In this document: piece by piece, positions 48,702 to 57,895 of the stretch
Numbering within the stretch: the first letter of the stretch is position 1
How the letters are laid out: each line of letters begins with the position of its first letter
Assembly: GCA_022360315.1 (NCBI GenBank)
Contig: JAKSDA010000123.1
Coordinates: forward strand, 62,001-126,000
DNA length: 64,000 nt
Direction of reading: 5' to 3'
Origin: Pseudomonadota bacterium
Lineage (GTDB): Bacteria > Myxococcota_A > Polyangia > Haliangiales > Haliangiaceae
Made by a program: the position numbers and the translations under genes
Notes under the pieces: model-generated
What the model saw: the letters and a program-made list of their open reading frames with translations, nothing else
What the model was told of the DNA's origin: nothing
The model's database searches: none

Positions 48702-51143
48702 GTGGCCGGTACCACCGAGTTTGGCGAGTATTTCGAGGAGCCGATCGACGGCGGCCCGCTCCCGGGCGGCCAGACCCATGGCAACCCGCCGCCCGTGGTC
48801 GCCGGTCGCTACCGGCTCGGCGCTACGCTCGGAGCTGGCAGCCACGGCCAGGTGTATCGCGCGGTCGATCTCCTGACCAGCGATGCAGTGGCGGTCAAAT
48901 TCTTGTCTCCCGGCGTCAAAGCCGCTCGACTTGTGCGGCGCGAGGCGGTGGCACTGCGCGGCCTGCGGATTCCCGGAGTGGTTCATTTGCTCGACGATGG
49001 GGAGGTCGATGGTCGCCCATTTCTGGTCATGGAGCTGGTCGAGGGCAGCGCGTTTCCCGGCATTCAAGAACGACCTGCGGCCTGGTCGGCGTTTTGCGAC
49101 GCTGCGCTGAGTGTGTTCGAGGCGCTGGGTCGAATCCACGCTGCCGGAGTTCTGCACCTAGATCTCAAGCCGCCCAATGTACAGATTCTTCCCGACGGCA
49201 GGGCCGTATTGCTGGATCTAGGGATGGCTGGCGGTCCAGCCCTGGGCGGCGCAGCGCCAGCGCGGTGTACTGGGGGCACGTTGCGCTATATGGCTCCTGA
49301 GCAACTGAATTCGGGCCGAGTCGATGGGCGCACTGATCTCTACGCAGTGGGCGTCATGATCTACGAGACTCTCACCGCAGCACAGCCCCCGCCGCCGCAT
49401 CACTCCGAATGTGCAGCTGTGGACAGACAGTTGCGCGAACGCTGGCCCGAATTGCCAGCAAGGATATACGCGACCATCGCGTGCTTGCTCGCTGCGGATC
49501 CGGCCGCGCGTCCACAGTCAGCCTGGCAAGCGATCGATCGAATGCAAGGCGATAGCCAGCACCGCCGGCAGCCAGACCTGCCCGGCCCGCGCCGGCCGGG
49601 ACCACTCGCGATCGGCGACCTCGAAGGCCTGTTCTGCGGCCCGGAGCGCATTTTGCACCTGCGCAGCGATGCAGCCCGAGCACTGCACCGGCGAACTCGT
49701 GGTGATGAGGGCGCGATCGGGTGCGAACTGCGCCGCTGGCTCCGTCTGGGCGTGGCTGAATCGGCCGGGCAATGCCTGCGGGTCGAGCGCGCAACGCTGG
49801 AGTGGCTCGAACAGATCGACGCACTGAACAGCACTTTCGGCGATCCCGGCGATAACTCCGCTCACAGGCAGATACTGCCCGTGCCTAACGGACCACCGGA
49901 CCCGACCGAGCTGGTTCGCCTGATCGCTGGACAGGCGCACGACCTGGCGCCTGCGGCCGAGCGGGTGGCTCGATCTCAGCTCGAGCAGGGGCGCCCCGAC
50001 CAGGCCCGGCTGGCCCTGGAGCAGGGCCTGTTTGCGATCCGACGCGGCGACGGCCGTATTGAGCAGGAGCTCGCCTTGCTTTCGCTGTGGAGTCAGATGG
50101 CCATTGATGAACGCACCCCGGCCGGGCTGCAACTGGCTCTCTACCATACTGGCCGGGCGTGTCATCGCACCAGCCAGATCGAGGCTCTCGAGCAGTTGCT
50201 CCGCGCCTCGCTCCATGCCGAGCAGCGCGAGGCGGCACGCGCTGCCGATTTCGCCGACTCGCTGCCACCGTTTTCGGAACCCGAGCTCGAACTGCGGCGT
50301 CACGCAGTGCGATTGCGCGCAGCGTCGCTGCGAAGTACCGAAGAAGAGGAGGCGGTGCTCCGAGAGGCTCAAGCCTGGGTACGCCAACAGAAGTCGCCGC
50401 GGGCCCGGACGCGTCTATTGAGCTGGCTGGGCCGACTGCGCTACCGTCAGGGACGCTTTGGTGATTCGGCCGTATTGCACGAGCAATCAGTTGAATGCGC
50501 GGTGAGTGCAGTAGAGCAGCTGTCCAGCTCGCTCAACGGGGCATCGTCGATGATGGAGGCCGGAAACTACCAGGCGGCGCGTGCATTTGCCCGCGATGCG
50601 CTGGACCTGTCCCGGCGCTATCGACTGCCGCTTGACGAAGGCCGGGCCGAATGGCTGCTGCGCGCAATCGCCTACCGATCAGGCCACGGCGAACTACAGC
50701 CAGATATCGAGCTCGTCGACGCAGCCGAGCGCGTCGGGGTCCGGTATTTGGTGGCCCTGATCGCCATCAACGAGGCGGCAGTGGCATGGCGGGGCGGGGA
50801 CTGGGTCGGTGCTTCGGAACTGGCCCGGCGAGCGAGCAATCACTTTACAGCGGCAGATATACGCGGCGGTTGTGCCGTAGCGCAGGCCCTGGAGATGGCT
50901 TGCGCCAGCCATCTGGCCGGCAGCGCAACTGGCCCACAACCGACCGTCCAGGTCATCAGTGCTCTGGTGCGTGACATGCTCGATCGACCCATTGACGATA
51001 TCGATTGGCAAGTTGTCGGCTTGCTGGCCAGCCTGCCAACTGGAGCGGCGTGGCGCGAGACCGCGATTCAGCTGGCCGGAGCGGCGCCCGATCCCGACCG
51101 GCGACGTGAACTACTGGCACCGCGAGAGGTGTTGCATTGGTAA
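48702..51143 (+). CDS. Ser/Thr protein kinase with long helical (TPR-like) C-terminal region
   Basis: The GTG lies 40 bases after the SAVED-CHAT stop. The 813-aa product has a Hanks-type kinase domain at about 35-285: glycine loop GAGSHGQVY, VAVK with Lys66, catalytic loop LHLDLKPPN (HRD is HLD, Asp154), DLG172-174 in place of DFG, and YMAPE near 197-200. Residues 300-813 are almost all helical with repeated pairs, resembling TPRs. No transmembrane helix is visible. As the gene after SAVED-CHAT it may be a protease substrate or a downstream effector of the defence response. Confidence 0.9.
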   Translation: MAGTTEFGEYFEEPIDGGPLPGGQTHGNPPPVVAGRYRLGATLGAGSHGQVYRAVDLLTSDAVAVKFLSPGVKAARLVRREAVALRGLRIPGVVHLLDDGEVDGRPFLVMELVEGSAFPGIQERPAAWSAFCDAALSVFEALGRIHAAGVLHLDLKPPNVQILPDGRAVLLDLGMAGGPALGGAAPARCTGGTLRYMAPEQLNSGRVDGRTDLYAVGVMIYETLTAAQPPPPHHSECAAVDRQLRERWPELPARIYATIACLLAADPAARPQSAWQAIDRMQGDSQHRRQPDLPGPRRPGPLAIGDLEGLFCGPERILHLRSDAARALHRRTRGDEGAIGCELRRWLRLGVAESAGQCLRVERATLEWLEQIDALNSTFGDPGDNSAHRQILPVPNGPPDPTELVRLIAGQAHDLAPAAERVARSQLEQGRPDQARLALEQGLFAIRRGDGRIEQELALLSLWSQMAIDERTPAGLQLALYHTGRACHRTSQIEALEQLLRASLHAEQREAARAADFADSLPPFSEPELELRRHAVRLRAASLRSTEEEEAVLREAQAWVRQQKSPRARTRLLSWLGRLRYRQGRFGDSAVLHEQSVECAVSAVEQLSSSLNGASSMMEAGNYQAARAFARDALDLSRRYRLPLDEGRAEWLLRAIAYRSGHGELQPDIELVDAAERVGVRYLVALIAINEAAVAWRGGDWVGASELARRASNHFTAADIRGGCAVAQALEMACASHLAGSATGPQPTVQVISALVRDMLDRPIDDIDWQVVGLLASLPTGAAWRETAIQLAGAAPDPDRRRELLAPREVLHW

Positions 51144-51165
51144 CCCGGCCGGGCCGCGATGCATA

Positions 51166-53499
51166 TCAGTATTTTGCTGCTGCGCCGGCGTAGAATACCC
51201 GGGGCGAAATGGGCAAAAAATCGGTATCGTATTCGTCGAGAATATTATTGATCCCGGCAAATACTGTAAATCGCTCGAGTACGGTCTGCGCCACTCGCGC
51301 ATTCATGGTCATGTACCAATCGGTATCATACCGCTCGCGGGGCTCCATTTCGTCGTCCACTGTGACGTCAAAAAACGGCCGTGGGCCCACGAGCGTGCCG
51401 CGCAGGTTGAGCTGTAGACCGATGTCGTGCTCGTAGCCGACTTTCAACGATACACGATGGCGAGCGCGGCCGGCCAGCGGGCGCTCCTCATCCTCGTCGC
51501 GGGTGGAGGTAAACGCATAGCCCAGCTCGACGACCATGCCATCGATGGGACCCAGGGCCGGCTTTGCCCGCAGGTTGGCCTCGGCTCCGCGGGTATAGGC
51601 CGACCCCACATTAAAATAGCCGTACACGGGCCGACCCAGTTCGCCCAGCGCTGGCGTCGTGCCCGGCATGGGGTTGCCAAACACACAAGAATTGATGCTC
51701 TCGGCAAATGCGGACTCGGCAATATCGTCGTCGGTCACCTGGCGAACAATGACGAGATCCGTGGCATCGTTGTAGAATACACCGACCGAGGTCCACAGCC
51801 TTCGGTGCAGGCGCAGCTCGGTATCGAGATTCACACTCCACGATTTCTGCGGCGACAGTTCTGAATTGCCGCAGACGAAATACGCTCCGGGAATATCCAG
51901 ACGAAAGTATAGCTCCTTGAAATCAGGTGCCCGATAGCCCCCACCATATCCGGCGCGAACGACCACCCGGTCGGAGGGATCGACGCGCAGCGCCAACTTT
52001 GGCGCCACATTGGCACCAAACTGCGAATCTAGATCCAATCGCATCCCGGGTACCAGGGTAATCGATGGCTTGTCCCACAACGTCCATTCGTCATTGGCAA
52101 ACGCGGCCATTCGATAACGCGTCTCTTTATCCGGTCGATCGACCCGGGGTGCATCGAGCGAGTCCATGGTGCCGTCCACCCCCAAGGTGACAAAATGATC
52201 GTCGCCCAACATGCCATCAAACTGGGCCGTGCCCACCCACAATCGCTCGGTGGTGCGCTCTTCGGCATCGCGGGTATCGCTTGCGCGAAAGTCATTGTCG
52301 TAATCATCACGCGAGCGCGCATACTGCACGCTGGAGCGCAGCCGCGCTGCCCGGGTGAGGCGCAACGTGCCGCCCAGCCACGCCGATACGTTGAGCAGGC
52401 CATTGTTGCGATCGGCCAGCTCCATGGACCGGCTATAGTAATCCAGGCTGTGCAGATCTTCGCGCGCGTAGTCCACTCCTGCAGTGACCTCGACCGGACC
52501 GCGAGTGTAGCTGGCCTGTCCCGAGGCCTGCCATTTGTCGTAGTCACCCGCCGTGCTCCCGGGCGAATCCGGGGTCAGATCATAACCATCGCCGCGCTGC
52601 AGTCCTGCCGACACCCGTCCTGTCCAGCCATTGTGACGCCCGCCAACATACGTGCCCAGATTCAGCCTGCGGTAACTGCCATAGCGCACTTGCGCGCGCG
52701 CCTCCAGCGGAGACACGGGCCTGCGCGTGATGATGTTTACCACCCCACCAATTGCCTCGGATCCGTAAAGTACCGAACTGGCGCCCTTGACGATTTCCAG
52801 CTGCTCGATACTTTCGGCGGGAAACCGCTCGAGGTCGACAGCTCCATTGAAGCGACCGATGATCCGCCGTCCATCCACCAGGATAAGTACTTCGTCAGAG
52901 CCAAATCCGCGCATACGTATCGATGAACCGCGCAGACCACCTTGCTCGATTTCCACACCCGGACGTCCATCGAGCACTCCAGATAGGGACGTGGCTCCAG
53001 ATGCGTCGACATCCTTGCGCGACAACAACTCAGTGGTAATTGCCGTGGCCGCCAACGGCTGTTCCGAACGCGCGCTGGTCACCACAATGACTTCGCCCTG
53101 ATCAAGAGACATCCAGTCTGCTGCACCGCTCCGATCATCACTCCAATCATCGTTTCGCTCGGCTGCTGTAATGTCCGGTGCATCATCAGCTTTTTCGTCC
53201 GCGCAACCGGATTGCGATGCTTGCGAGGACCCCGGAACCTGATCTGGCGCAGCAGCCGAGGGTGGATTCGGTGCCGGCTCTGCTGGTGCCTGAACTGGTT
53301 TTGCTGGTGCGTTATCGGACTGCTGAGCCATGGCTGCGGGCATGGCCATGGCCATCGCAGCCGCGACCGCGACGGCCGGGATGCCAATGGCTGCACGAGC
53401 CGTTCTGCGGCTGGCTCGTGCGCCGGTTACGTCGTTCAAGGCGACCGCATATGCCTCGTCATTGGTGTACGATAGAGTCGGATACACAGAAGTCAGCAT
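51166..53499 (-). CDS. TonB-dependent outer-membrane receptor
   Basis: The ATG at 53499 (before a signal peptide, MAMAMPAAMA region) gives 777 aa. A Pro/Gln/Asp-rich linker precedes the TonB box (EVIVVTSAR). The plug domain has LSGVLDGRPGVEIEQGG, SIRMRGFGSDEVLILVDG and VLYGSEAIGGVVNIIT. A 22-strand-like barrel follows and ends in an aromatic-rich strand (FYAGAAAKY). BtuB/CirA-like; the substrate (siderophore, cobalamin or other) is not readable. Confidence 0.9.
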   Translation of the reverse strand: MLTSVYPTLSYTNDEAYAVALNDVTGARASRRTARAAIGIPAVAVAAAMAMAMPAAMAQQSDNAPAKPVQAPAEPAPNPPSAAAPDQVPGSSQASQSGCADEKADDAPDITAAERNDDWSDDRSGAADWMSLDQGEVIVVTSARSEQPLAATAITTELLSRKDVDASGATSLSGVLDGRPGVEIEQGGLRGSSIRMRGFGSDEVLILVDGRRIIGRFNGAVDLERFPAESIEQLEIVKGASSVLYGSEAIGGVVNIITRRPVSPLEARAQVRYGSYRRLNLGTYVGGRHNGWTGRVSAGLQRGDGYDLTPDSPGSTAGDYDKWQASGQASYTRGPVEVTAGVDYAREDLHSLDYYSRSMELADRNNGLLNVSAWLGGTLRLTRAARLRSSVQYARSRDDYDNDFRASDTRDAEERTTERLWVGTAQFDGMLGDDHFVTLGVDGTMDSLDAPRVDRPDKETRYRMAAFANDEWTLWDKPSITLVPGMRLDLDSQFGANVAPKLALRVDPSDRVVVRAGYGGGYRAPDFKELYFRLDIPGAYFVCGNSELSPQKSWSVNLDTELRLHRRLWTSVGVFYNDATDLVIVRQVTDDDIAESAFAESINSCVFGNPMPGTTPALGELGRPVYGYFNVGSAYTRGAEANLRAKPALGPIDGMVVELGYAFTSTRDEDEERPLAGRARHRVSLKVGYEHDIGLQLNLRGTLVGPRPFFDVTVDDEMEPRERYDTDWYMTMNARVAQTVLERFTVFAGINNILDEYDTDFLPISPRVFYAGAAAKY

Positions 53500-53590
53500 G
53501 GCGTTTTCCGCGCTTCTGTAACCTGTATTTGCGCCGCACGCAATTGAACAGTCGCAATCGAGGCCGTGGTTCACCGCTTTTGGTAGCCGA

Positions 53591-55030
53591 TCACGAGGCC
53601 AATTGATGTTGCATGGTATCGAGTTCGACCCGCTGGTACACACCGATGGATTGCAGAAACTCAGTATCGTGACTGACGATCACGAGACCACCGCGCCATG
53701 CCTGCAGCACCGAGCCCAGGGCCGATGCACCCAGGAAGTCCAGCTGATCGGTTGGTTCGTCCAAGATCACCAGTTCTACTGCCGGACGACGTTGAAACAA
53801 GCAGATCAATGCCGCGCGAACTCGCTCGCCAGGGCTCAACGAAGCCATGGGACGTTCTGCGAGGGCAAAGGGGAACTTGTGGGCCAAAAGGAGTTGTGCG
53901 AGTGCCTCTGCCGTGACCGCGTCCGAGCTAGTCGTCAGATAGCCGAGCAGACTCTCGTCGGAGAGCCAGTTGCTAGCATTTTGATTGATGATCCCAAGCC
54001 GTGCAGGCATTGAATAGACCGACCCGCACGCTGGCTCGAGGTCTCCCACCATGATTTTCACGAGGGTGGTCTTGCCCGCTCCGTTGGGACCGACAATTGC
54101 GAGCCGATCGCGACGAAGCTGCAAATCGAGCCCCTCGAAAAGAGTTCGGTCGTTCACCCGCGCCGCAACACCCTCGAGACTGACGATAGGCGGGCCGTGA
54201 TCTTCGGGTAGCGGAGGCATGACCACCTTTAGGGGTAAGTTTACCAGCAGGGCCCGCCGGGTCGCTTTGGCCCACTCTCGCATGGCGCCAATCCGTTTTG
54301 TCTGCAAGACAGCCCGCTTGCCCTGGCTCTCCTGGGCATAGCTGCGGTTTTGGTTCAGCAGCGCCCGCGAGGGCATGCGACTGAGTTCACGGACTCGCCC
54401 GAGGTTTTTTTTGCGCTGTCGTCGCCGCCGAACTGTCGCGTTGTGTTGCTCTTTTGCCACTAGCCTGTGCAGATTGCGTACGTATTTCTTTTGCCGGTCG
54501 ACGTTTTCGCGCTCGAGATCCCGCTCGAGCGCGGCGAACGTGCCCGGAAAGTAGCGACAGCCGGATTCGGCAACGATGAAAAAATTGCGAAAGATGCGCA
54601 ACAAGCGCCGGTCATGAGAAACCACGATCAAACCGCTCTGGAAATCCCGCAACCAGTCGCGCAGCCACGCGGTGTTGGCACTGTCCAGGTCTTGAGTTGG
54701 CTCGTCAAGGAGCAGGAGGTCCGGCTGTGCGCGCCGCGCGTCCTGCAGAGATAACCTGCGTTGTTCGCCCGGGCTCATGGCGCTCTTGACTTGTGGCCCG
54801 CGCAATTGTTGACGAATCAGGAGCCGCGTACCCGCGCAGGTCACGGTTCCCGATGGTGGTGGTTCGTTGCCGGCTAGGATTTCGAGTAGCGATGATTTGC
54901 CGGCGCCATTGCGCCCGATGAGGGCAACCTGCTCGCGCCCGATGCTCATGTTCAAATCGCGAAACAGGGGGCGTCCGCCCGGCGCGTCGAGGTTCAGGCC
55001 GCTAACCCGCAAAAGAGGTGTAGTTTTCAT
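53591..55030 (-). CDS. ABC-F family ATPase (ribosome-associated)
   Basis: The 479-aa product has two ABC domains (Walker A GRNGAGKS and GPNGAGKT; signatures MSPGEQRRLSL and LSPGERVRAAL) without transmembrane helices. They are joined by a basic linker of about 80 residues, as in ABC-F proteins (VmlR, Msr and others). Such proteins relieve stalled or antibiotic-blocked ribosomes. It overlaps hflX by 4 bases, so the two act together. Which antibiotic, if any, is unknown. Confidence 0.88.
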   Translation of the reverse strand: MKTTPLLRVSGLNLDAPGGRPLFRDLNMSIGREQVALIGRNGAGKSSLLEILAGNEPPPSGTVTCAGTRLLIRQQLRGPQVKSAMSPGEQRRLSLQDARRAQPDLLLLDEPTQDLDSANTAWLRDWLRDFQSGLIVVSHDRRLLRIFRNFFIVAESGCRYFPGTFAALERDLERENVDRQKKYVRNLHRLVAKEQHNATVRRRRQRKKNLGRVRELSRMPSRALLNQNRSYAQESQGKRAVLQTKRIGAMREWAKATRRALLVNLPLKVVMPPLPEDHGPPIVSLEGVAARVNDRTLFEGLDLQLRRDRLAIVGPNGAGKTTLVKIMVGDLEPACGSVYSMPARLGIINQNASNWLSDESLLGYLTTSSDAVTAEALAQLLLAHKFPFALAERPMASLSPGERVRAALICLFQRRPAVELVILDEPTDQLDFLGASALGSVLQAWRGGLVIVSHDTEFLQSIGVYQRVELDTMQHQLAS

Positions 55031-56406
55031 GATAGTGACTCCTCCTCGCTGGCGCGCGCGAGCTGCTCCAAGAGGTGCGGGTCACCCTCGATAACAAACT
55101 GCATACCGTGCGGCGACGGTTTGGCCTCGACGACTCGGCACCGTGCATAAATGGTATTGGTGACAGCAGATGCCTGGTAAGGCACAAACACCCGCCGTGC
55201 TTGTTGTTTTCGGCGAGCTGCGGCGAGCAATGCCCTGCGCAACCGAGCAACTGCATGCTGATCGCGACTGCTCAGCGCCAGGTACTCATGGCCTCGGCTC
55301 ATGGAGTGCAAATCAGCGGGGCTCGCAGGAACCTCCAGGAGATCGGTCTTATTAAAGACATAGAAGCGCGGAATTGCATCGGCGGCCAGCTTGACCAGCA
55401 GATCCTCGGTGGTTTGCAGTTGCAGCGCGCACTCGGGGTCGGCGACGTCCACCACCAAGAGCAAAAGCGACGCCTCGCGGACCTCGGCAAGCGTCGATTC
55501 GAAACTGGCGAAGAGGCGCTTGGGCAGCCTTCGGATGAAACCCACCGTGTCGCTGAGAATGACGTCGCCTCCGTGCCGGGTTAGACATCTCGATGTTGTA
55601 TCCAGGGTCTCGAAGAGGCGGTCGCGGGCCGACAAATCCGATGCTGTCAGCGCGTTCATCAGCGATGTTTTGCCTGCATTGGTGTATCCAACCAGGGCGA
55701 TGCGGCTGCAGTTGGAGCGATGTCGGCGCTGAATGTTGTCGGATTGGCGCAAATTGTCGAGCGCATTGCGCAGATCGGCGAGACGACCATCGAGTCGCCT
55801 GGCCAGCAGTTCCGAGGCGGTCTCTCCTGAGCCACGCACACGCATCATGCCACCGGCCTGCTGGTCCATATTGAGCCCGATACCGCGGATACGCGGGCGC
55901 AGATACTCCAGATGAGCGATCTCCACCTGTATACGTGCGCGCCGTGTCTTGGCATGACGCTGGAACACATTGAGTATCACAGCTTCGCGATCGCACACGG
56001 CAAGACCGGTTGCATCTTCCAGATTGCGTGTTTGCGATGGGGTCAAGTCCGCGTCGACGACGAGTAGATCAGCACCACATTCTGTAGCCCGTGCGCCAAT
56101 CCGATCCGCAACACCGCTGCGAATCAGGGTTCGCGGGTCGGGTTTGACGAGCCGGTAAGCTTCCTGGCCAACCACGCGGTCACCTTGAGCCTGCACCAGG
56201 CTGACGATCTCGGATAGCTGTGCGTCTCGGCTGGTAGATTGCTTCCACAGACCAACAGCAACGACATAACAGGCGTTCACGCTGTCCGCGTCGGGTTGCG
56301 CCGGCGCTTCTCGCTGTGTCCAGTGCGCGACGAGAGTTTCCCAGCGACCCTCGTCGGGTAAAGGAACCTCTTCATGTTCCTCGATTGGCTTCGAATTGAA
56401 TTTCAT
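55027..56406 (-). CDS. hflX: HflX GTPase
   Basis: The ATG at 56406 is preferred to one 9 codons upstream (GAGG upstream). The 459-aa product has the HflX N-terminal nucleotide-binding domain (DPRTLIRSGVADRIG), a long helical linker with RRARIQVEIAHLEYLRPRIRG, and a GTPase domain with G1 GYTNAGKTSL, G3 DTVGF and G4 NKTD. HflX splits stalled 70S ribosomes. It is followed by an ABC-F gene in the same operon and preceded by a hairpin leader. Confidence 0.92.
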   Translation of the reverse strand: MKFNSKPIEEHEEVPLPDEGRWETLVAHWTQREAPAQPDADSVNACYVVAVGLWKQSTSRDAQLSEIVSLVQAQGDRVVGQEAYRLVKPDPRTLIRSGVADRIGARATECGADLLVVDADLTPSQTRNLEDATGLAVCDREAVILNVFQRHAKTRRARIQVEIAHLEYLRPRIRGIGLNMDQQAGGMMRVRGSGETASELLARRLDGRLADLRNALDNLRQSDNIQRRHRSNCSRIALVGYTNAGKTSLMNALTASDLSARDRLFETLDTTSRCLTRHGGDVILSDTVGFIRRLPKRLFASFESTLAEVREASLLLLVVDVADPECALQLQTTEDLLVKLAADAIPRFYVFNKTDLLEVPASPADLHSMSRGHEYLALSSRDQHAVARLRRALLAAARRKQQARRVFVPYQASAVTNTIYARCRVVEAKPSPHGMQFVIEGDPHLLEQLARASEEESLS

Positions 56407-56437
56407 CGTACATACCTCGTAACGGACTGCCACTGTG

Positions 56438-56466
56438 CGTCGTGCATCGACAACCGATGCACGACG
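56438..56466 (-). promoter_or_regulatory. Perfect 12-bp hairpin in the hflX leader
   Basis: Plus-strand CGTCGTGCATCG (56438-56449), a 5-base loop and CGATGCACGACG (56455-56466) form a perfect 12-bp stem about 32 bases upstream of the hflX start. There is no T-run after it in the hflX direction, so it is not a simple terminator; it may be an attenuator, an operator or an RNA structure that gates hflX/ABC-F expression. Confidence 0.6.
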
Positions 56467-56487
56467 TGGACAGGGACTGCCGCCAAC

Positions 56488-56511
56488 TCATCTCGTCCGA
56501 TGCCGCGGCAT
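56488..56511 (-). CDS. Possible 7-residue leader peptide upstream of hflX
   Basis: ATG then 6 codons and TGA encode MPRHRTR, upstream of the hairpin. RHR and RTR fit the +X+ arrest motif of macrolide-sensing leader peptides, and a downstream hairpin followed by a resistance-type operon is the usual attenuation layout. The ribosome binding site (GGCGA) is weak. Confidence 0.25.
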   Translation of the reverse strand: MPRHRTR

Positions 56512-56840
56512 TGCTTCGCCGTCAGGCACCGGTCGGTCGTTCAGTTCGGACCGTCCAGGTCGATCATCCAGATCGCCCCGGTCAAACTGCTACTTGTCGC
56601 AGCGGAGTTGGATTAGAAGAAGTACGAAAGCATTTCGCAATGAGTATATCCGGAGGATGCACTTGCGCAAGTACTCTTTCTGATCGACCTTTCTTTCCCA
56701 ATGTATTTACTGCTACATTCGTGCGTCAGCGAGGTCCGGTGAGCTGGTGTGTACCTGTGGTCCAGGCCAGGTCGAGACCCGACAGGGCGGGGTCATGCAG
56801 TTGACAGGTCCGAGGCCGAGCTCGATAGTGAGGCAATACG
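56512..56840. other. Intergenic region between hflX leader and arsI-like gene
   Basis: These bases lie between divergent genes and should hold both promoters. No ORF is convincing; several short frames on the plus strand lack start signals and family resemblance. Confidence 0.5.
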
Positions 56841-57245
56841 ATGAAGCTGCACGTGTCCATGAAGGTTAGCGATTTCGAACATGCGGTCGAGTTCTACACG
56901 CGGCTGTTCCACCAGACACCGGTCATCCGGAAGGATGGCTATGCCAAGTGGGACGTCGAAGATCCGGCTGTCAACTTCGTGATCGAATCCGGTAATGGCG
57001 AGGAAGGAGTCGACCATATGGGAATTCAGGTGGAAACCGGGGAAGAGCTGAACACCATCGTCGACCGCATGCGCGGTACGGACCGGCCGTTCCTCGACAC
57101 TGAGAAGACCCATTGCTGCTACGCCCGGCAGGAGAAAGCCTGGGTCAAGGGCATGGCCGGCGAGAGGTGGGAGGCCTTCCTGACCCACAGCCACGACCAC
57201 GAGACCTACGGGGAAGACCGCGCCCATCTGCTGGATAAATCGTGA
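56841..57245 (+). CDS. ArsI/CadI-like vicinal-oxygen-chelate protein
   Basis: The 134-aa product has the glyoxalase/dioxygenase fold (KLHVSMKVSDFEHAVEFYTR) with His4, His59 and Glu111 as the expected metal ligands. The Cys pair Cys92-Cys93 in HCCYARQ is the trivalent-arsenic or cadmium-binding motif of ArsI (C-As lyase) and CadI. It may detoxify organoarsenicals. No arsR, arsC or arsM gene is adjacent. Confidence 0.82.
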   Translation: MKLHVSMKVSDFEHAVEFYTRLFHQTPVIRKDGYAKWDVEDPAVNFVIESGNGEEGVDHMGIQVETGEELNTIVDRMRGTDRPFLDTEKTHCCYARQEKAWVKGMAGERWEAFLTHSHDHETYGEDRAHLLDKS

Positions 57246-57895
57246 TGCGGTGACGGCCAACCGGGGCGGAACTCATGCCTCGCTCGAGGTCTGCTGGCTC
57301 TGGCCAGAGCAAAATTTCTGGCCCCGCACCGGGATCAACGTGCCCGGACCGTCGCAGAGTTCCACTACAGCATCGAGGCACGGCACGCAGACGTGGCGAT
57401 CTGCTCTGACCTGATTTGGCGACGCAACGCGGGGATGCGGAACCGGTTCGCCTCGTGATACCGAGTCGTCAAACGGACGAAGAGCACAGACAGCTTCCTG
57501 GCCGCACAGCTCGAATCGCCACGATAGCGGAGGGTGGGAGTCTAGGACACATAGCGTAGCTTCGATGCTACTGTAGTTTGGATGCGATAACTCTCAAGCA
57601 GCCCCTTACTCCACTCAGAGTCGAGTTCAATTGCATCGGGGCCACTGGTGAAACCGGGCAGCTAAGGTGAGCTCGCATAGGCGGTCCAATGGTATACAAT
57701 AGCGGATTTACTGGCTTTGACACCACCCATGGCGACCGATGTGCAGCTCGACCACCGCCTCCACTGCTGCTGGAACGCGTGCTTTATTGGTATTGCTAGT
57801 TACCAAATCATGGAAAACCAAAGTTGAGTAAAATAAGTATTTCACCCGTTTCCTGGCTTTTACGATTGGTACAATAATTGCTGTATATCTCAGCT
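57246..57895. other. Intergenic region after arsI-like gene
   Basis: These 650 bases contain no convincing gene, repeat or RNA. A frame of about 55 codons at about 57290-57460 is open but has no recognisable product and may be a remnant. A TACAAT-like -10 box at about 57870 probably belongs to the next gene. Confidence 0.5.
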
